A stretch of 64,000 nt of DNA from Molanna angustata (Eukaryota; Arthropoda; Insecta; Trichoptera; Molannidae). The position numbers were made by a program, and so were the translations under genes. Numbering within the stretch: the stretch's first letter is position 1; every line of letters begins with the position of its first letter. The stretch covers positions 19,723,678 through 19,787,677 of the forward strand of contig OY754978.1 of the NCBI GenBank assembly GCA_963576475.1, given 5' to 3'. The notes under the pieces are model-generated. The model saw only the letters and a list, made by a program, of their open reading frames with translations. It was not told the DNA's origin and did no database searches. Of the stretch, positions 1 through 10,045 are shown one piece after another.

Positions 1-390
1 TAGGTTCATAAATTGCTAAAACTGATTCTCAAATGAAAACGGGCAGGTAATTTTGAAATAATATTCCCCTATATGACGGTAATTTCTTTGCTGTAGTTGT
101 ATTTTTCTTTGGTTTGTTGATTTTGAATTTTCTCCTAGTTTTTCTTGTTTCACTAGAAGAAAAGTTCAGGATAGTTCTGTCTGTCAGCATATGTAGTTGC
201 AATATACCTAATATGTTATTTGTTTTAGTGTAGGGACCGGAAAGTCTCCATAGATCTGTAACGTCGGATGATCTATAGGTTTGCCTAGTACAATCTTTAT
301 AATCGTTAAAAGTTAACTGTTAAGTGTCTTGTAATTGGTATACGCCAATGTCTAGGAGGCATTATAATATGGGCTCGTGGTGGCTAACAC
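1..390. other. AT-rich non-coding stretch
   Basis: I see no gene, RNA or repeat that I recognise here. It is low-complexity AT-rich DNA leading into the GC-richer block that starts near 365. Confidence 0.4.
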
Positions 391-828
391 GTGAGCCGGC
401 CATTTTCTTTTATTGGCTGTGTTTATTTGTTTTCTCGAATTTTAGGTCGAATAGCGGTCCTCTCTTTTCATTGGGATATTTCTATTAGTCCCGCCCTTGC
501 TGTGTTTATTGCGCTCGGTGAGGAAGGAAGGACCGACGGAAATGCGGACGCGTCCAGACTTGAACATTGGACATGGACATTTCATAGGGACTTGAGCCGC
601 CCATGTGGTCCATACGTACCTACTCCAACCGTATTATACAATACATATTATACGCGGCGATGGGAGCGGACCGTCCAAATTGAATCATTACAGGATGCCG
701 AATCATTCTCACGTCTAGACACAGGCATGTCCGTAATAACGCCATTAATCGAAATTATTGCAGAAATGGGTTCGAATTGTTTTGGAAAGCAAATTTTTGA
801 ATGTGTCCCACACTTTTATTTACAATAA
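391..828 (+). other. Unrecognised open frame of 145 codons
   Basis: An uninterrupted 145-codon frame lies in a block of about 330 bases that is clearly richer in G and C than its surroundings. The predicted protein has a hydrophobic N-terminus (residues about 5-45) and then a mixed polar part; I recognise no domain. There is no recognisable splice or promoter context, and an RTE remnant begins 160 bases downstream. It could be a chance frame in the 5' untranslated part of a transposable element, or a host exon. I cannot assign a function and consider a real protein unlikely. Confidence 0.15.
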
Positions 829-991
829 GAACTTAGTTTAGGTATGTACCAAATACTCCCCATAATTTATTTTTACCTTACTTGATAATTGAACACTGTA
901 ATGCTGAATATTTATTTAAAGATGAACGTAAAGGTTTATTGGGAGTTGTTTGACAATATTTAAAACTTATGGCAGAATTTTATATAATCAA

Positions 992-1408
992 AGTAGTAAG
1001 TACATTGCATTGGAGACCATGGCCCTTACAAAAAGAAATGTAGAAAAGCTCAAATGCACACAGCGATCCATGGAAACATCCATGCTTGGTATAAGCCTAA
1101 GAGACAGAATAAGAAATGAGGAAATTAGGAAAAGAACCAGAGTAGCGGACGTCATGGATCGCGTAGATACATTGAAATGGCAATGGGCGGGACATATTGC
1201 TAGACAGGAACCCGCAAGATGGACCCCTAAAATATTGAGATGGAGACCTTGAGAAAGTAAGAGAGGCGTCGGAAGACCTCAAAAAAGATGGTCTGACGAC
1301 ATAGCCGCTGTGGGGGGTTGAAATTGGCTGCAAGCAGCAACCGATAGAAGGAAGTGGAAGAATATGAAAGAGGCCTATATCCAGCAGTGGAGGACAGAGG
1401 GCTGAAGA
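992..1408 (+). pseudogene. RTE-A non-LTR retrotransposon, C-terminal end of the ORF
   Basis: Reading one frame through two in-frame stops (TGA at 1250 and TGA near 1318) gives the C-terminal end of an RTE-clade endonuclease/reverse transcriptase. Signature pieces are ALTKRNVEKL, GISLRDRIRNEEIRKRT, LKWQWAGHIAR, GVGRPQKRWSDDIA and the last words AYIQQWRTEG before a final TGA. This is the part beyond the catalytic domain; the catalytic motifs are absent. Relatives in the window are at 13807-14517 and, inverted, at 40411-40592. A purine-rich GAAGAATAAGAAG string follows, as expected for an RTE 3' tail. The copy is 5'-truncated and dead. Confidence 0.8.
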
Positions 1409-1440
1409 ATAAGAAGTATCATACATACTTGTATCTTTGT

Positions 1441-2605
1441 AACAATGATTCAGTCTAATTTCGTTATACTACATAATTTTTTTATGTACGAACTAGAATT
1501 CCGATATCAAAATCATTACTCTTGATTTTTCAATCTGTTTTCTGGATTTTTTTATTTATCTCCCAGTGAAAGTATACGATGCGAATGCATACTGTGAGCC
1601 TCATACCGATATTTTTATTTGGTTATTCATTTATTGTGCAGATATATAGATGCTCATTGAGTAATACATACAGTTTGATACGTTTTGATTTGATCTGTGA
1701 CTCCTGCGAGTCATATCAAATACATCTACACTCCTGACGACTGATTATTATGTGACCTCTTCTCTATGGTTTTAAAATCGCTCCGAGAGTTGTTTTTGTT
1801 GACATATATTATGATGGGAATTTTGACCTGATTTATTGAACATATTATCTGTTTTATGTGAGCTATGTGTCTATTTGATATTTTTTATAGTAGTGATTCA
1901 TTATTTATTAGTACAAAGTACCAAAAAAAAATATATAAGTGTATTGTCACAGCAAATTTGTAAACTTCTAGGGTTTCCTTTTTGGGCATTAATAGTCTGC
2001 TTGTTTGTACCTATTATTGTAAAATATGGTGTGATAAAAAAATGATATTGTAAAGAAATAAAAACTGAAATCTATAATATACCAAAATATGGTGCAGATA
2101 TGTAACGAGGAAGACTTGGTTGTGGTAAATGACCTGGCAATTACTGCTGCAACGTATAGGAGTGGAAAGGTCTAATTTGTATGTAGGACATGTTAAGTAA
2201 GTATAATATGAGACAAATTACAGAAATGAAATGACACTAGGTATCAGATAAATATTTTTGGTAGTTAATGAGTATCAATAGTTTTTTTATAGATACGTAA
2301 ATATCAATTTTTATTTAATCAAGGAACCCCTATAACTTACAATTACCTATAAATATACATAATTTTATTTTTAAATCCCTCATTGATTGATATGATATTC
2401 AAATTAAATTATAGGTACTTATTATCTGTAAATAAATTTACCTTGTTTAGAGATAATGTCAAGTTTTGAATTAGAACTTGTAACCCACATTGAAAATTAA
2501 CATGTTTTTTTTAATAAGGTGATTGGTTTACTTATGTAGGTTCTCGTATGCTACACTGAAAAGTTGATATTTCTCTTTCACACTAAAAAATTGTCTAATA
2601 ATATC
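1441..2605. other. AT-rich non-coding stretch
   Basis: Nothing recognisable. A 69-codon frame at 1836-2045 is rich in hydrophobic codons typical of AT-rich chance frames and has no similarity that I know. Confidence 0.4.
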
Positions 2606-3214
2606 ATGTAGAGCAGGGGTTCCCAACTTTTTTGTACTCTAGAGCACATTATAAAATATCGGTAGGGTGGTGGGCACCACCTATTTTTAATCTACAAACT
2701 CCTTTCATAACTTCTCATTTCCCCATAATTTATTTTCTCATATTCATAATTTATTAATAAATAATAAACAAAAATGTTTCAAAATAATGAGAAATGTATT
2801 TACAAAACGTAAACAAAGTAAAAAAAACACAAATACAGAAAAAACATTTTATAAAAAAATATAATACCAATATATCAATGTGATCTTTGGCATTGCATAT
2901 CGTTGTCCAGTGCCTCATAATTAGGAGAGTATGACGATAATCCTGTTAGCAAACATTCATAAGCAACAAGTACCTACTGTCAGCAAAGGAACCACTCATA
3001 CATACAATATCGCAAACATACGAACGTATTTAATAAACCTAAGCACTCAAAAAAATTAAAACTTATCCAATAAATTGAAATAATTCACATTTTGAATTAA
3101 TGTTTATGAAAAAATTCTGTCTCTGTCGAATAGTGGCGGGCACATACGAATACGAATTGTTCCGCGGGCGCCATGGTGCCCGCGGGCACGAGGTTGGGAG
3201 CCTCTGATGTAGAG
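2606..3214. mobile_element. Non-autonomous hAT-type element with 8-bp target duplication
   Basis: The element proper runs 2614-3206 and is flanked on both sides by ATGTAGAG (2606-2613 and 3207-3214), an exact 8-bp duplication as made by hAT transposases. Its ends are inverted: CAGGGGTTCCCAACTTTTTT on the left, and on the right a stretch whose complement begins CAGAGGCTCCCAACCT. The interior has no transposase; it is AT-rich apart from a GC-rich near-palindrome at about 3162-3185 (CCGCGGGCGCC then ATGG then TGCCCGCGG-like arms). A matching GC-rich GGTGGGCACCACC lies near the other end (about 2667-2680). It is therefore a MITE-like derivative mobilised in trans. Confidence 0.88.
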
Positions 3215-3319
3215 GAATATCGTGTATAATGGTAGGTATACTCAGATTTACAACTGAAAAAATGTAAAATGATTATCTTTTTTTTAAGAATGAATATGTC
3301 TTCGTAACAAGTACATATA

Positions 3320-4237
3320 AAGGGTGTCTCAATAAGAGTGCACTTTTTAATTTCAAAATAAAATAACGTAATCATTGAGTAAGTTGTGATATTTTTATTG
3401 CATTGTTAAGAAGACATGTTCCCATTAACTATGAAATAAAATATCCAGCAAATGGCCCCCGCTGCTCTGATGACAGGCTTTTACTCTTTTCATGAAATTT
3501 TCGATGACTTTTTGACAAAGATGAGTCTGTATCTCACCCATGACGCGTTGGATCTCGGCCTCCTTGACCTCAGGAATTGTTTCTTGTTTATTTGCATAAA
3601 CACAGGATCAAACAAAACCCCAAAGAAAGAAATCACACGGCGTTAAATCGCATGATCTTCGTGGCCAGTTGACATCAGAATTTCATGAGATAATTTGGTC
3701 TGGAAATCGTTGCTGAAATCGATTGTAACATGCACGGTGTGGCAGGTGGCGCCGTCCTGCTAAAACCACATGTCTTCCAGGTTCATGCCGTCCAGTTGAG
3801 ACTTAAAGAACACCGTTATAATTTTCCTGTTACGATTGCCGTTCACAGTCACTGCAATTCCGGCCTCATTTTCAAAAATGTAAGGCCCATTCACGCCGCC
3901 TGACCAAAATACGCACCAGACAGTTACTCGTTGTGGATGCATTTGTTTCTCCTGGATCGCGTGAGGATTATCTGAGTTCCAAATTTGACAGTTTTATTTA
4001 TCCATGAAGCCATTCAGATGGAAATGCTCTTCATCAGTTAAGAATATTTTTTTACGAAAAATCGCTCCATATTTGTAATGGGTTTTCCAATTTTAACGCG
4101 TTTATATTTTTTGTAGCGCTCCATTTTTAAAAATCGGAACAATCATAAGTGACAGATATCAAATTACAGAGTTGCCACTTGCACGAAAAAAAAAATGACA
4201 CAAAATATAAATAGTGCACTCTTATTGAGACACCCTT
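3320..4237 (-). mobile_element. Tc1/mariner-type element with matching inverted ends
   Basis: The two ends are inverted copies of each other: AAGGGTGTCTCAATAAGAGT at 3320 and its complement ending at 4237, extending to GTGCAC on each side. Both ends abut TA (3318-3319 and 4238-4239), the target duplication of the IS630-Tc1-mariner superfamily. At 918 bp the element is shorter than a full mariner of about 1.2-1.3 kb because most of the N-terminal DNA-binding part of the transposase is missing. It sits inside a SINE tail, so it is younger than that SINE. Confidence 0.92.
3430..4124 (-). pseudogene. Mariner-family transposase, internally deleted
   Basis: The ATG at 4124 gives a short N-terminus (about 25 residues, ending KPITNMERFF). 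A deletion follows that removes most of the helix-turn-helix domain. The DDE catalytic half comes next: LTDEEHFHLNGFMDK, HPQRVTVWCVFWSGG, GPYIFENEAGIAVTVNGNR, LDGMNLEDMWF and QDGATCHT. These are the strongly conserved surroundings of the first and second catalytic aspartates in this insect mariner lineage. The frame is broken by a stop after DMWF and by shifts; the region that should hold the third acidic residue is scrambled. The expected C-terminal words (RGGHLPDIIF-type) are visible only in degenerate form near 3440. Catalytically dead. Confidence 0.88.
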
Positions 4238-4370
4238 TACATCCCCATATATTCTCTAAATTAAGCATATGCTTATGCTATAGGTGAACAAAATCGGCCG
4301 TGGCAGGATTGAAACTCGCGGCCACTGGATTACTAACCCAGCGCGATAACCGCTCTGCCTCCACCTATCT

Positions 4371-4988
4371 TGATTATTATTTTGATATCGTTAGTAAATA
4401 CGCATCGTAAATAGTGAATTTATGAGATTTGAAAATGTAATTTTACTTCATTCATCATGTGAATAGCTGTCGCGAATAGAAATGATCGTAAACCTACATA
4501 AAAATAGTTGATTCCAATATTGGGAGAAAAACGCGATATCTCCATACATCGTATTACAAAAAGAAGGTTATAATATTGGAAATTCGAGCTATTGAAAATA
4601 TTTAAAGATAATTTGATCCCTTGAATGAGTATTTGTATACCTATAAATTTGCTCAAATTCGTGAATCTCAAGGTTAGATATATTTAATTCGAATAGCAAT
4701 ATTATTAAACATAACTACGGATTTGACAGGAAAACAGAATATCAAAATATCATTTACGTTTAAGGTAATGTTATTAATACACAAAATCTCTAAGGATGGT
4801 CAACATGGCATATTAAAATTCGTAGGAATATTGTCTTAGCAGATTGATACATATTATGTGCTTCACAGTTCTGAAGCCCGTTCATTCCCTAATATAACAC
4901 AGCTAGGACATTGTGTCTCCTTCCAGTCCCTCGGAGACCTTCTATCTTGCCCTCCAGTATTAATTGAACAAGTGGTATTTTTCTCCAT
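4371..4988. other. AT-rich non-coding stretch
   Basis: No recognisable element. An 83-codon minus-strand frame (4420-4671) has no known similarity. Confidence 0.4.
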
Positions 4989-5209
4989 CATTATTTATTC
5001 ATTTAATATTTCTTCTCGGGCAACTAACAGGTAGGTACTATGTCAAATATTTATTTAACACGCACCCAAAAACAAGTTGCCACATTCTGGAGACTTAATA
5101 TTAATCGTCTCACAGATTCAGACTGAAAACACAATTAAAACCTGTGTCTCCACCAGGAATCGAACCCGGGACCTTTGGATCAGCAGTCACATAAGCCACG
5201 AAGGCCGAC
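4989..5209 (-). mobile_element. SINE-A copy 1 (tRNA-derived)
   Basis: On the minus strand the element starts GTCGGCCTTCGTGGCTTATG (A-box side) and has a near-perfect B box, GGTTCGATTCC, followed by TGGTGGAGACACAGG. The body GTGTTTTCAGTCTGAATCTG and the tail GTTGCCCGAGAAGAAATATT match the best copy at 27727-27961. It ends in an AT-rich ATGAATAAATAA tract. It lies directly against the RTE fragment at 5225-5391, in the same orientation. Confidence 0.9.
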
Positions 5210-5224
5210 ATTATGTGACATAAG

Positions 5225-5391
5225 TATGCGATCTTGCGGACCTTTATTGTAGACAGAAGTTTCCTGGTTGTTCTAGCTCGGCGTAAGACTTCTGAGTTTA
5301 TAACCAGAACTGTCAAAAGGATTTTGAGCACTCTGCGATGTAGCCACATTTCAAAAGCTTCAAACCTGTTCATAGTGTCTGCCTTCAGCGT
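5225..5391 (-). pseudogene. RTE-type reverse-transcriptase C-terminal fragment
   Basis: Minus-strand reading gives TLKADTMNRFEAFEMWLHRR, then VLKILLTVLVINSEVLRRAR and STIKVRKIAYLCHIM. This is the well-known segment downstream of the reverse-transcriptase domain in RTE/endonuclease-RT elements (family pattern: EAFEMW..RR.LRI.W...V.N.EVL.R, then NT.K.RK..Y.GHIM). The fragment is cut at 5225, next to the SINE, and at about 5391, where it abuts an unrelated LINE in the opposite orientation. No catalytic residues are present. Confidence 0.75.
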
Positions 5392-5870
5392 TACTGGACG
5401 CGGCAGTTTCAAAAGTTATCTCTTTCGTTTTCACTTCTCCGATTCTTCCTCATGTCAGCTTTATGATAAACCTGAACAGACTTCTGAGCATATCCTATTG
5501 GAATGCACTAACTTCTCCGTGTCAACTTTCCGACGTGAACTCTACGACGATGTCCGAGGGAATTTCTTTGGACCCATTGGACATAAGGACCTTATAGCCA
5601 CGAAGAGAAACTTTAGGGCTTTCAATACTTTCTATCTTAAATTCGGTGCACTCTTATCTTCACTATCACTGAGCAGTGAGCCAGTTGTTTCCACATGATT
5701 AGCTCTCTTTGGCACATTAAGTGCAGTGTCTGCAAGGTTTTAGAGTACTCTGGACTCTTCGCATGTTTTTTATGTGTTCTTTCAGAGTTTTGCAAAGGGG
5801 CCGTTATAAGTCCCCATGAGCAGAACGGGTGGTGGTGGGGGAAGAACAGCCTTCAGCGTCCAAGTCTTAC
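5390..5870 (+). pseudogene. LINE-1a: 3' end of an R1/LOA-like non-LTR element
   Basis: From 5390 the plus frame reads VTGRGSFKSYLFRFHFSDSS, then CQLYDKPEQTSEHILLEC and FRRELYDDVRGNFFGPIGHK, ending at a TGA at 5696-5698. This resembles the end of R1/Jockey-group polyproteins, where a short Cys-rich knuckle (CxxC...H...C) closes the protein. Here the second Cys of the knuckle is Tyr. Roughly 170 bases of 3' untranslated sequence follow. A second copy of the same tail and 3' region lies at 24185-24560, which fixes the extent of the family. Only the 3' end is present. Confidence 0.7.
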
Positions 5871-6762
5871 AGCCCAATAACAGCACATATCACACATAAC
5901 ATTTCATCATCCTCTTTCTTAGGTTCGTATTGATCTTTTCGCTGCAGAAGAGAGGATCTCATTTTTTAAAGACAGCTTTTGCCACCTCAATTCTGCACTT
6001 GATCTCCATATCTGGGTCGAGAGTCTCCGAAAGAATCATTATTTTATCAAAAGTCAATTTGACACATTCATTAAATCACGTCATATTCCGGAATTTTTGG
6101 TTCCAATTTCTAATATTGCTGTATTAAGCAGATCTCGTTTTACACATTTGTCCCGTTTCATTTCTCTATATATATACCTAAGTATGCAAATTTAGTGAAA
6201 ATGTAGCAATATTTTTTTTAGTAAACATAATAAAAAAGTATTAATTACTAACTACTGTGTTACGTTGTAGTAGTTAATTGTAGCAGTTACCTTGAGAAGA
6301 ATAGATAGTTACGCACACATAAATTATTAATTAATTTGTTATATTAATTAGATGAAACTTCCCATCCACATTCATATGATTCATGTTTACATTCGCGAAA
6401 GTACTCGCTTAATTATTTCACTCTGATAATATAATTTACTATTATTATGACTCACAATAAAGTTTTTAAATTATTTTTGCAAAATTTTCTTCTTTACCCG
6501 AGTATCAATTACCTACATACCGCGCACAGTATTTTAACATTAAAATATGCGAATTTACTAGTATTTTTTAAATAACGTATATTCCACAATGATATAACTA
6601 CGCGAATAAATATTTAAAACAAGTTGTATAGTTTCTTCGGTTTAGATATCGATGCTAAATTTTGTAAAAAAAGTGAATATCAAAAATAAGGGACAATCAA
6701 AAAAGGATGATACAACCAAATTGTATGACTAGAGTTATTATTCTTAAAACATTTTTTCTTAA
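5871..6762. other. AT-rich non-coding stretch
   Basis: No recognisable element. A 65-codon frame at 5930-6127 has no known similarity. Confidence 0.4.
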
Positions 6763-6803
6763 AATGAGATCACTAAGAAGAGTATGTAATAGAACGATAT
6801 ATC
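6763..6803 (+). repeat. RTE-B micro-fragment
   Basis: About 40 bases match the RTE-B segment encoding MRSLRRVCNRTIY (also at 16063 and 51069). It is embedded in unrelated sequence. It is a scrap without function. Confidence 0.7.
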
Positions 6804-7591
6804 TGCATATAAATAAAGTAGACCTGGTAAGATTGTCGTTCTGGATTTGCGAATGTTTGTGCACGACTATATTCATGTCAGTCTGCCCAAGGCTGCCTGT
6901 TCTTACATTCGTTTGAAATCTTTCTATGTGGATATCGGCAATTTTACAGTAGAGTAAAAAACTTACAATATTACATTTTTATAATATTACATTTGAAACA
7001 GTATAAAAACACAAAGCCTCACAAGCTGATATGTTTTTTTTATTATTTTCAAAAGAAAGTTAGTTTAAATGTTATATAATAAGAATTAAATAATGCTTTT
7101 ATGCTTTACTCGCCGAGTCGCCAAAATTGATATATTTGAATTTACCCTGAAGATGACAAAAATACCAACATTCTGATATATGCGTCCCTATCGTAATTAG
7201 ACCTCAAATGGCACGAAGTAATAAAATCCGACACAGGGAGAGTGAGCAATTCACGTTAAACAAATGGTCCCTTTTGCATTGTGGGTCAGATTTGCTTTCC
7301 TCGCGTTGTTCCACCATTCTTTCAGCTGTCAAATATTTGAAAGTTACCTACTTTATATTTTTATCGTAATTAATATGTATTGATTTAGTTTATTTTCCAA
7401 TATTTAATAACTTTATATTTTATTTTCTTTCAGAATCAAATTTTAGCCTATATAGTTACAAAAAAATGTAAGTTGAAATTTCAATTCTCGATGAATTTAG
7501 GTAAATTTTAAATCAACATTCACATATGGAAAGAACGTAGGTATTTGTTTAAAGATATTTTCATAAATGAGTTGGTGATTATTGTATTTCG
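6804..7591. other. AT-rich non-coding stretch
   Basis: Nothing recognisable in this interval. Confidence 0.4.
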
Positions 7592-8330
7592 GTGTACAGG
7601 TTATGTCATTCTTCTAGGAGTAGGTTAAAGAGTGCAGAAGGAATGGCACATGAAAATAACATGTTGCGAATGGTTGCACTTAGGGCAAACGAATCTAAAG
7701 AACAGCAAGAAAGGAGATGTGAAGCCAGTAGATTACAAATGACGGCGTATAGGGTATTACAATTTCTGCAGCAAGAAAGAGGAAATACAGATTTTCAGTC
7801 TTCAAGTAATTGGATAGAGGTAGGGAGTCGTGATAATTTAATGATAATAGATCAGATGAATATGCAAGACGTTGAAGTAATAGAAATTACTGCACTTGAA
7901 TGCGCCATCTTAGCAGCATTAAAAGTATAAAACAGCCTCTAAGTCTTCAAGTCATAAGGCCCCTGAGTCAAATTGAAAACGCTTAACAATATCGCCAAAC
8001 ACTATTTTTTTTGTATGTAAAATAACAGATGTGGCATTGAAACATGAATCATGGAGACAAAAGGAAAATTCTGCTTTTTTCTATAGTTGCAATATAGATA
8101 TTAACCTATAGTTGCAATTTATTTCTGAGCCAGTATCAACTTTTGGTAGAATGTCTATAATTTGTACATATTGTGGTGATTTGAAATGGAAGGGAGAAAA
8201 CCCAGGAATGTGTTGTAACAATGGAATAGTACACATACCTGCAATAGATATCCTCCAGAGCCTCTTTATACATTATTAACAGGTAATTCTATAAATGCAT
8301 GCCATTATAGAATTAAGTATTTTAAGAGTC
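7592..8330 (+). pseudogene. Helitron remnant, N-terminal region of the Rep/helicase protein
   Basis: The first frame (7592-7930) contains LRANESKEQQERRCEASRLQ, the charged repeat-like lead-in typical of Helitron Rep/helicase proteins. After a frameshifted stretch come ALKHESWRQKENSAFFYSCN (from 8034), then MSIICTYCGDLKWKGENPGM followed by CCNNGIVHIPA. This is a CxxC...CC zinc-binding motif placed as in insect Helitrons. A one-base shift then restores PEPLYTLLTGNS, the words that normally follow. The Rep catalytic motifs and the helicase are absent. The remnant is cut near 8330, where an RTE-B tail begins in the same orientation. Stops and shifts make it non-functional. Confidence 0.75.
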
Positions 8331-8730
8331 ATGTTAGAAGATATAATAGGACGATGTATGAGAGGGTCAGAAATGAGGACATAAGGAAAGAATGTAAGAT
8401 AAAGAAAGATGTCATTAATAGAATTTAAGTGAACACATTGAGATGGTTTAGACACATGGGCAGAATGAATGAGGAACGCCTGACGAAGAAAATATACTTT
8501 GCGACAGGAATCGAATGAGAGGTCGGGGCCGCCCAAGTAAGGGATGGCATATCCATGGGAACGCTATTTTGAAAGGCGGAGATGTCAGAAGCATGAACAA
8601 CAAATGAATATGTATAGGACAATGTATGAATGTCGACGAGGCGATGAATGTGTGTCAAGATAGAAATAAGTAGCGTTTGGTTCTCTCTGCCTACCCCGCG
8701 AGGGACATGGCGTGATGGTATGTATGTTGC
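8331..8730 (+). pseudogene. RTE-B tail, decayed copy
   Basis: Reads NRTMYERVRNEDIRKECKIK, then TLRWFRHMGRMNEERLTKKI, with stops and frameshifts after that. The 3' end (CTCTGCCTACCCCGCGAGGG then ACATGGCGTGATGGTATGT) matches other RTE-B copies. It is more decayed than the copies at 11863 and 15814. It joins the Helitron remnant directly, so one inserted in or recombined with the other. Confidence 0.8.
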
Positions 8731-8782
8731 TTGCTTTCAAATGAAATTTTTAGGAACCACTAAAGAATTATGAGTTATTATT

Positions 8783-9140
8783 ATGAGTGATAGAGTTAGA
8801 TGTGTTACAAAGGAGGATCGAATTAGAAATGAATACGTCCGAGGTAGTTTTGGAGTCGCCTCTATTCCGGAGAAACTAAAGGCCAGACACCTATGGTACG
8901 GACACATTACCAGACGAAATGAGGATCATATAGTTAAACTCACACAGGATATACGCACTCAGTCCAGAAATAGAGGCCGTACATAAGCCACCTGGTGGAC
9001 AAATATTAAGGAGTTGAGGGAGGAGCAACTAACCAGAGAAATGACGCAAGATGGAAAGGTCTCCGAAGGGCAAGAAAGGAAAGGTCGTACCAGAAGGGCC
9101 GCTCCAGATGAACTGGGAAGAGGCAAGGAAGAAGAAATCT
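8783..9140 (+). pseudogene. RTE-D tail (a further RTE family)
   Basis: The frame reads VRCVTKEDRIRNEYVRGSFG, then VASIPEKLKARHLWYGHITR and RNEDHIVKL. After one in-frame stop near 8984 come TWWTNIKELREEQLTREMTQ and SEGQERKGRTRRAAP. This follows the RTE pattern RIRNE.VRG..GVA.I.EK....L.WYGH..RR..DH....LD, distinct from RTE-A and RTE-B. It is only the C-terminal end and lacks catalytic motifs. Confidence 0.75.
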
Positions 9141-9284
9141 ATATTTTCAAAACATTTCTGTATGTTTCATTTAATTAACAAATTATTTACTTTCAAATTT
9201 ATGAAGATAAATTTAAGAAAATAAAATTAAATAATTGCCAACAATCAATTAATTTATTCACATAAAAATATCATCATCATTATT

Positions 9285-9400
9285 CTTAGCGTCACAACTC
9301 TTGATGGGTCCTATCTGTGTCCAAGAATCTTCTCCATACTGTTCTATCGTTGGCTGCCACCTTCCAGTTCTGCTGCCCCATGGCTCATGACTATGCTGAT
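9285..9400 (-). pseudogene. RTE-like 3' end
   Basis: On the minus strand WKVAANDRTVWRRFLDTDRT then HQEL and a stop resemble the final words of RTE proteins (..DR..WR..). An ATGATGATAT simple repeat follows, like an RTE 3' tail. Too short for family assignment. Confidence 0.5.
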
Positions 9401-9774
9401 GTCCTGGTAAAGATCATAAAGCTCGGTGATATATATCTTTTACGCCATGTTTGACAGTCGTTAATAGGTACATAGGTATATTCTGCATAAGATTTTTCTT
9501 TCAAAGGCATCCACTCTGTTTTCATTGTGTTTTGTTAATATCCAGGTAGGTATCCGATAAAAATATATTACTATCAAATTCGACAAAACTTATTAACGTG
9601 GTAAGTTTTCTCCATATCTTTAACAATGTATATCTTTGTCAAAAACTTAATTGAAAAAACTTGAATCGAACTATAAAAACTATATAACCATATTGAATCG
9701 AACACCACATTTTACTATTCTGACATATACGCATTGTCGTCTCGATACTCGACATACATACATCACCTAATAAT

Positions 9775-10040
9775 AATAATAATTAAAGACTTTTATAGTA
9801 TTAAAAATACAAAATATATAAAGGGAAAGAACACGGGAATCTCATCGGTGACGGATCTTTAACCAGTTCAGTCGTTGCCTGCTCTCGGATACGTGGTCGA
9901 ACTTCCTGAGTCCAAACATGTATCGAATGCAGACATTTTGTAACCGTTCGAGTTTGTTAAGTTGATCTTCAGTTGAATCTCAGCGTAGGCAACGTCAGCG
10001 TAGTCAAGTAATGGTAGCATGTGTTGTTGAGTTACGCGAC
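9775..10040 (-). pseudogene. CR1/Jockey-type LINE, reverse-transcriptase C-terminal fragment
   Basis: Minus-strand reading gives LLDYADVAYAEI, then after a one-base shift QLNKLERLQNVCIRYM and FGLRKFDHVSESRQRLNWLK. This is the conserved post-RT segment of CR1/Jockey elements (DY.D..Y....E..LNKL.RLQN.CIR...GLRK.DH). A closely related piece from another element is at 41520-41950. The catalytic part is missing, and on its 5' side the fragment is interrupted by the GC-rich element at 10050. Confidence 0.8.
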
Positions 10041-10045
10041 ATCCT

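Larger units (their letters stand above)
3276..4368 (-). mobile_element. SINE-B copy 1, split by the mariner element
   Basis: On the minus strand a tRNA-like head starts near 4368: GGTGGAGGCAGAGCGGTTAT forms the A-box region and GAGTTTCAATCCTG the degenerate B box. The tail runs to 4238, is interrupted by the mariner element (3320-4237), and resumes at 3319 to end in an A-rich tract near 3276. The joined halves match the tail of the uninterrupted copy at 55006-55180 (shared words such as CATATTCATTCTT). This defines a tRNA-derived SINE of about 180 bp. Other copies are at 25648-25766 and 16953-17120. Confidence 0.85.

Noticed and set aside
5234..5698. Single 154-residue protein
   Set aside because: The first third is antisense to an RTE fragment and the rest belongs to a different LINE; the frame is a chance fusion.
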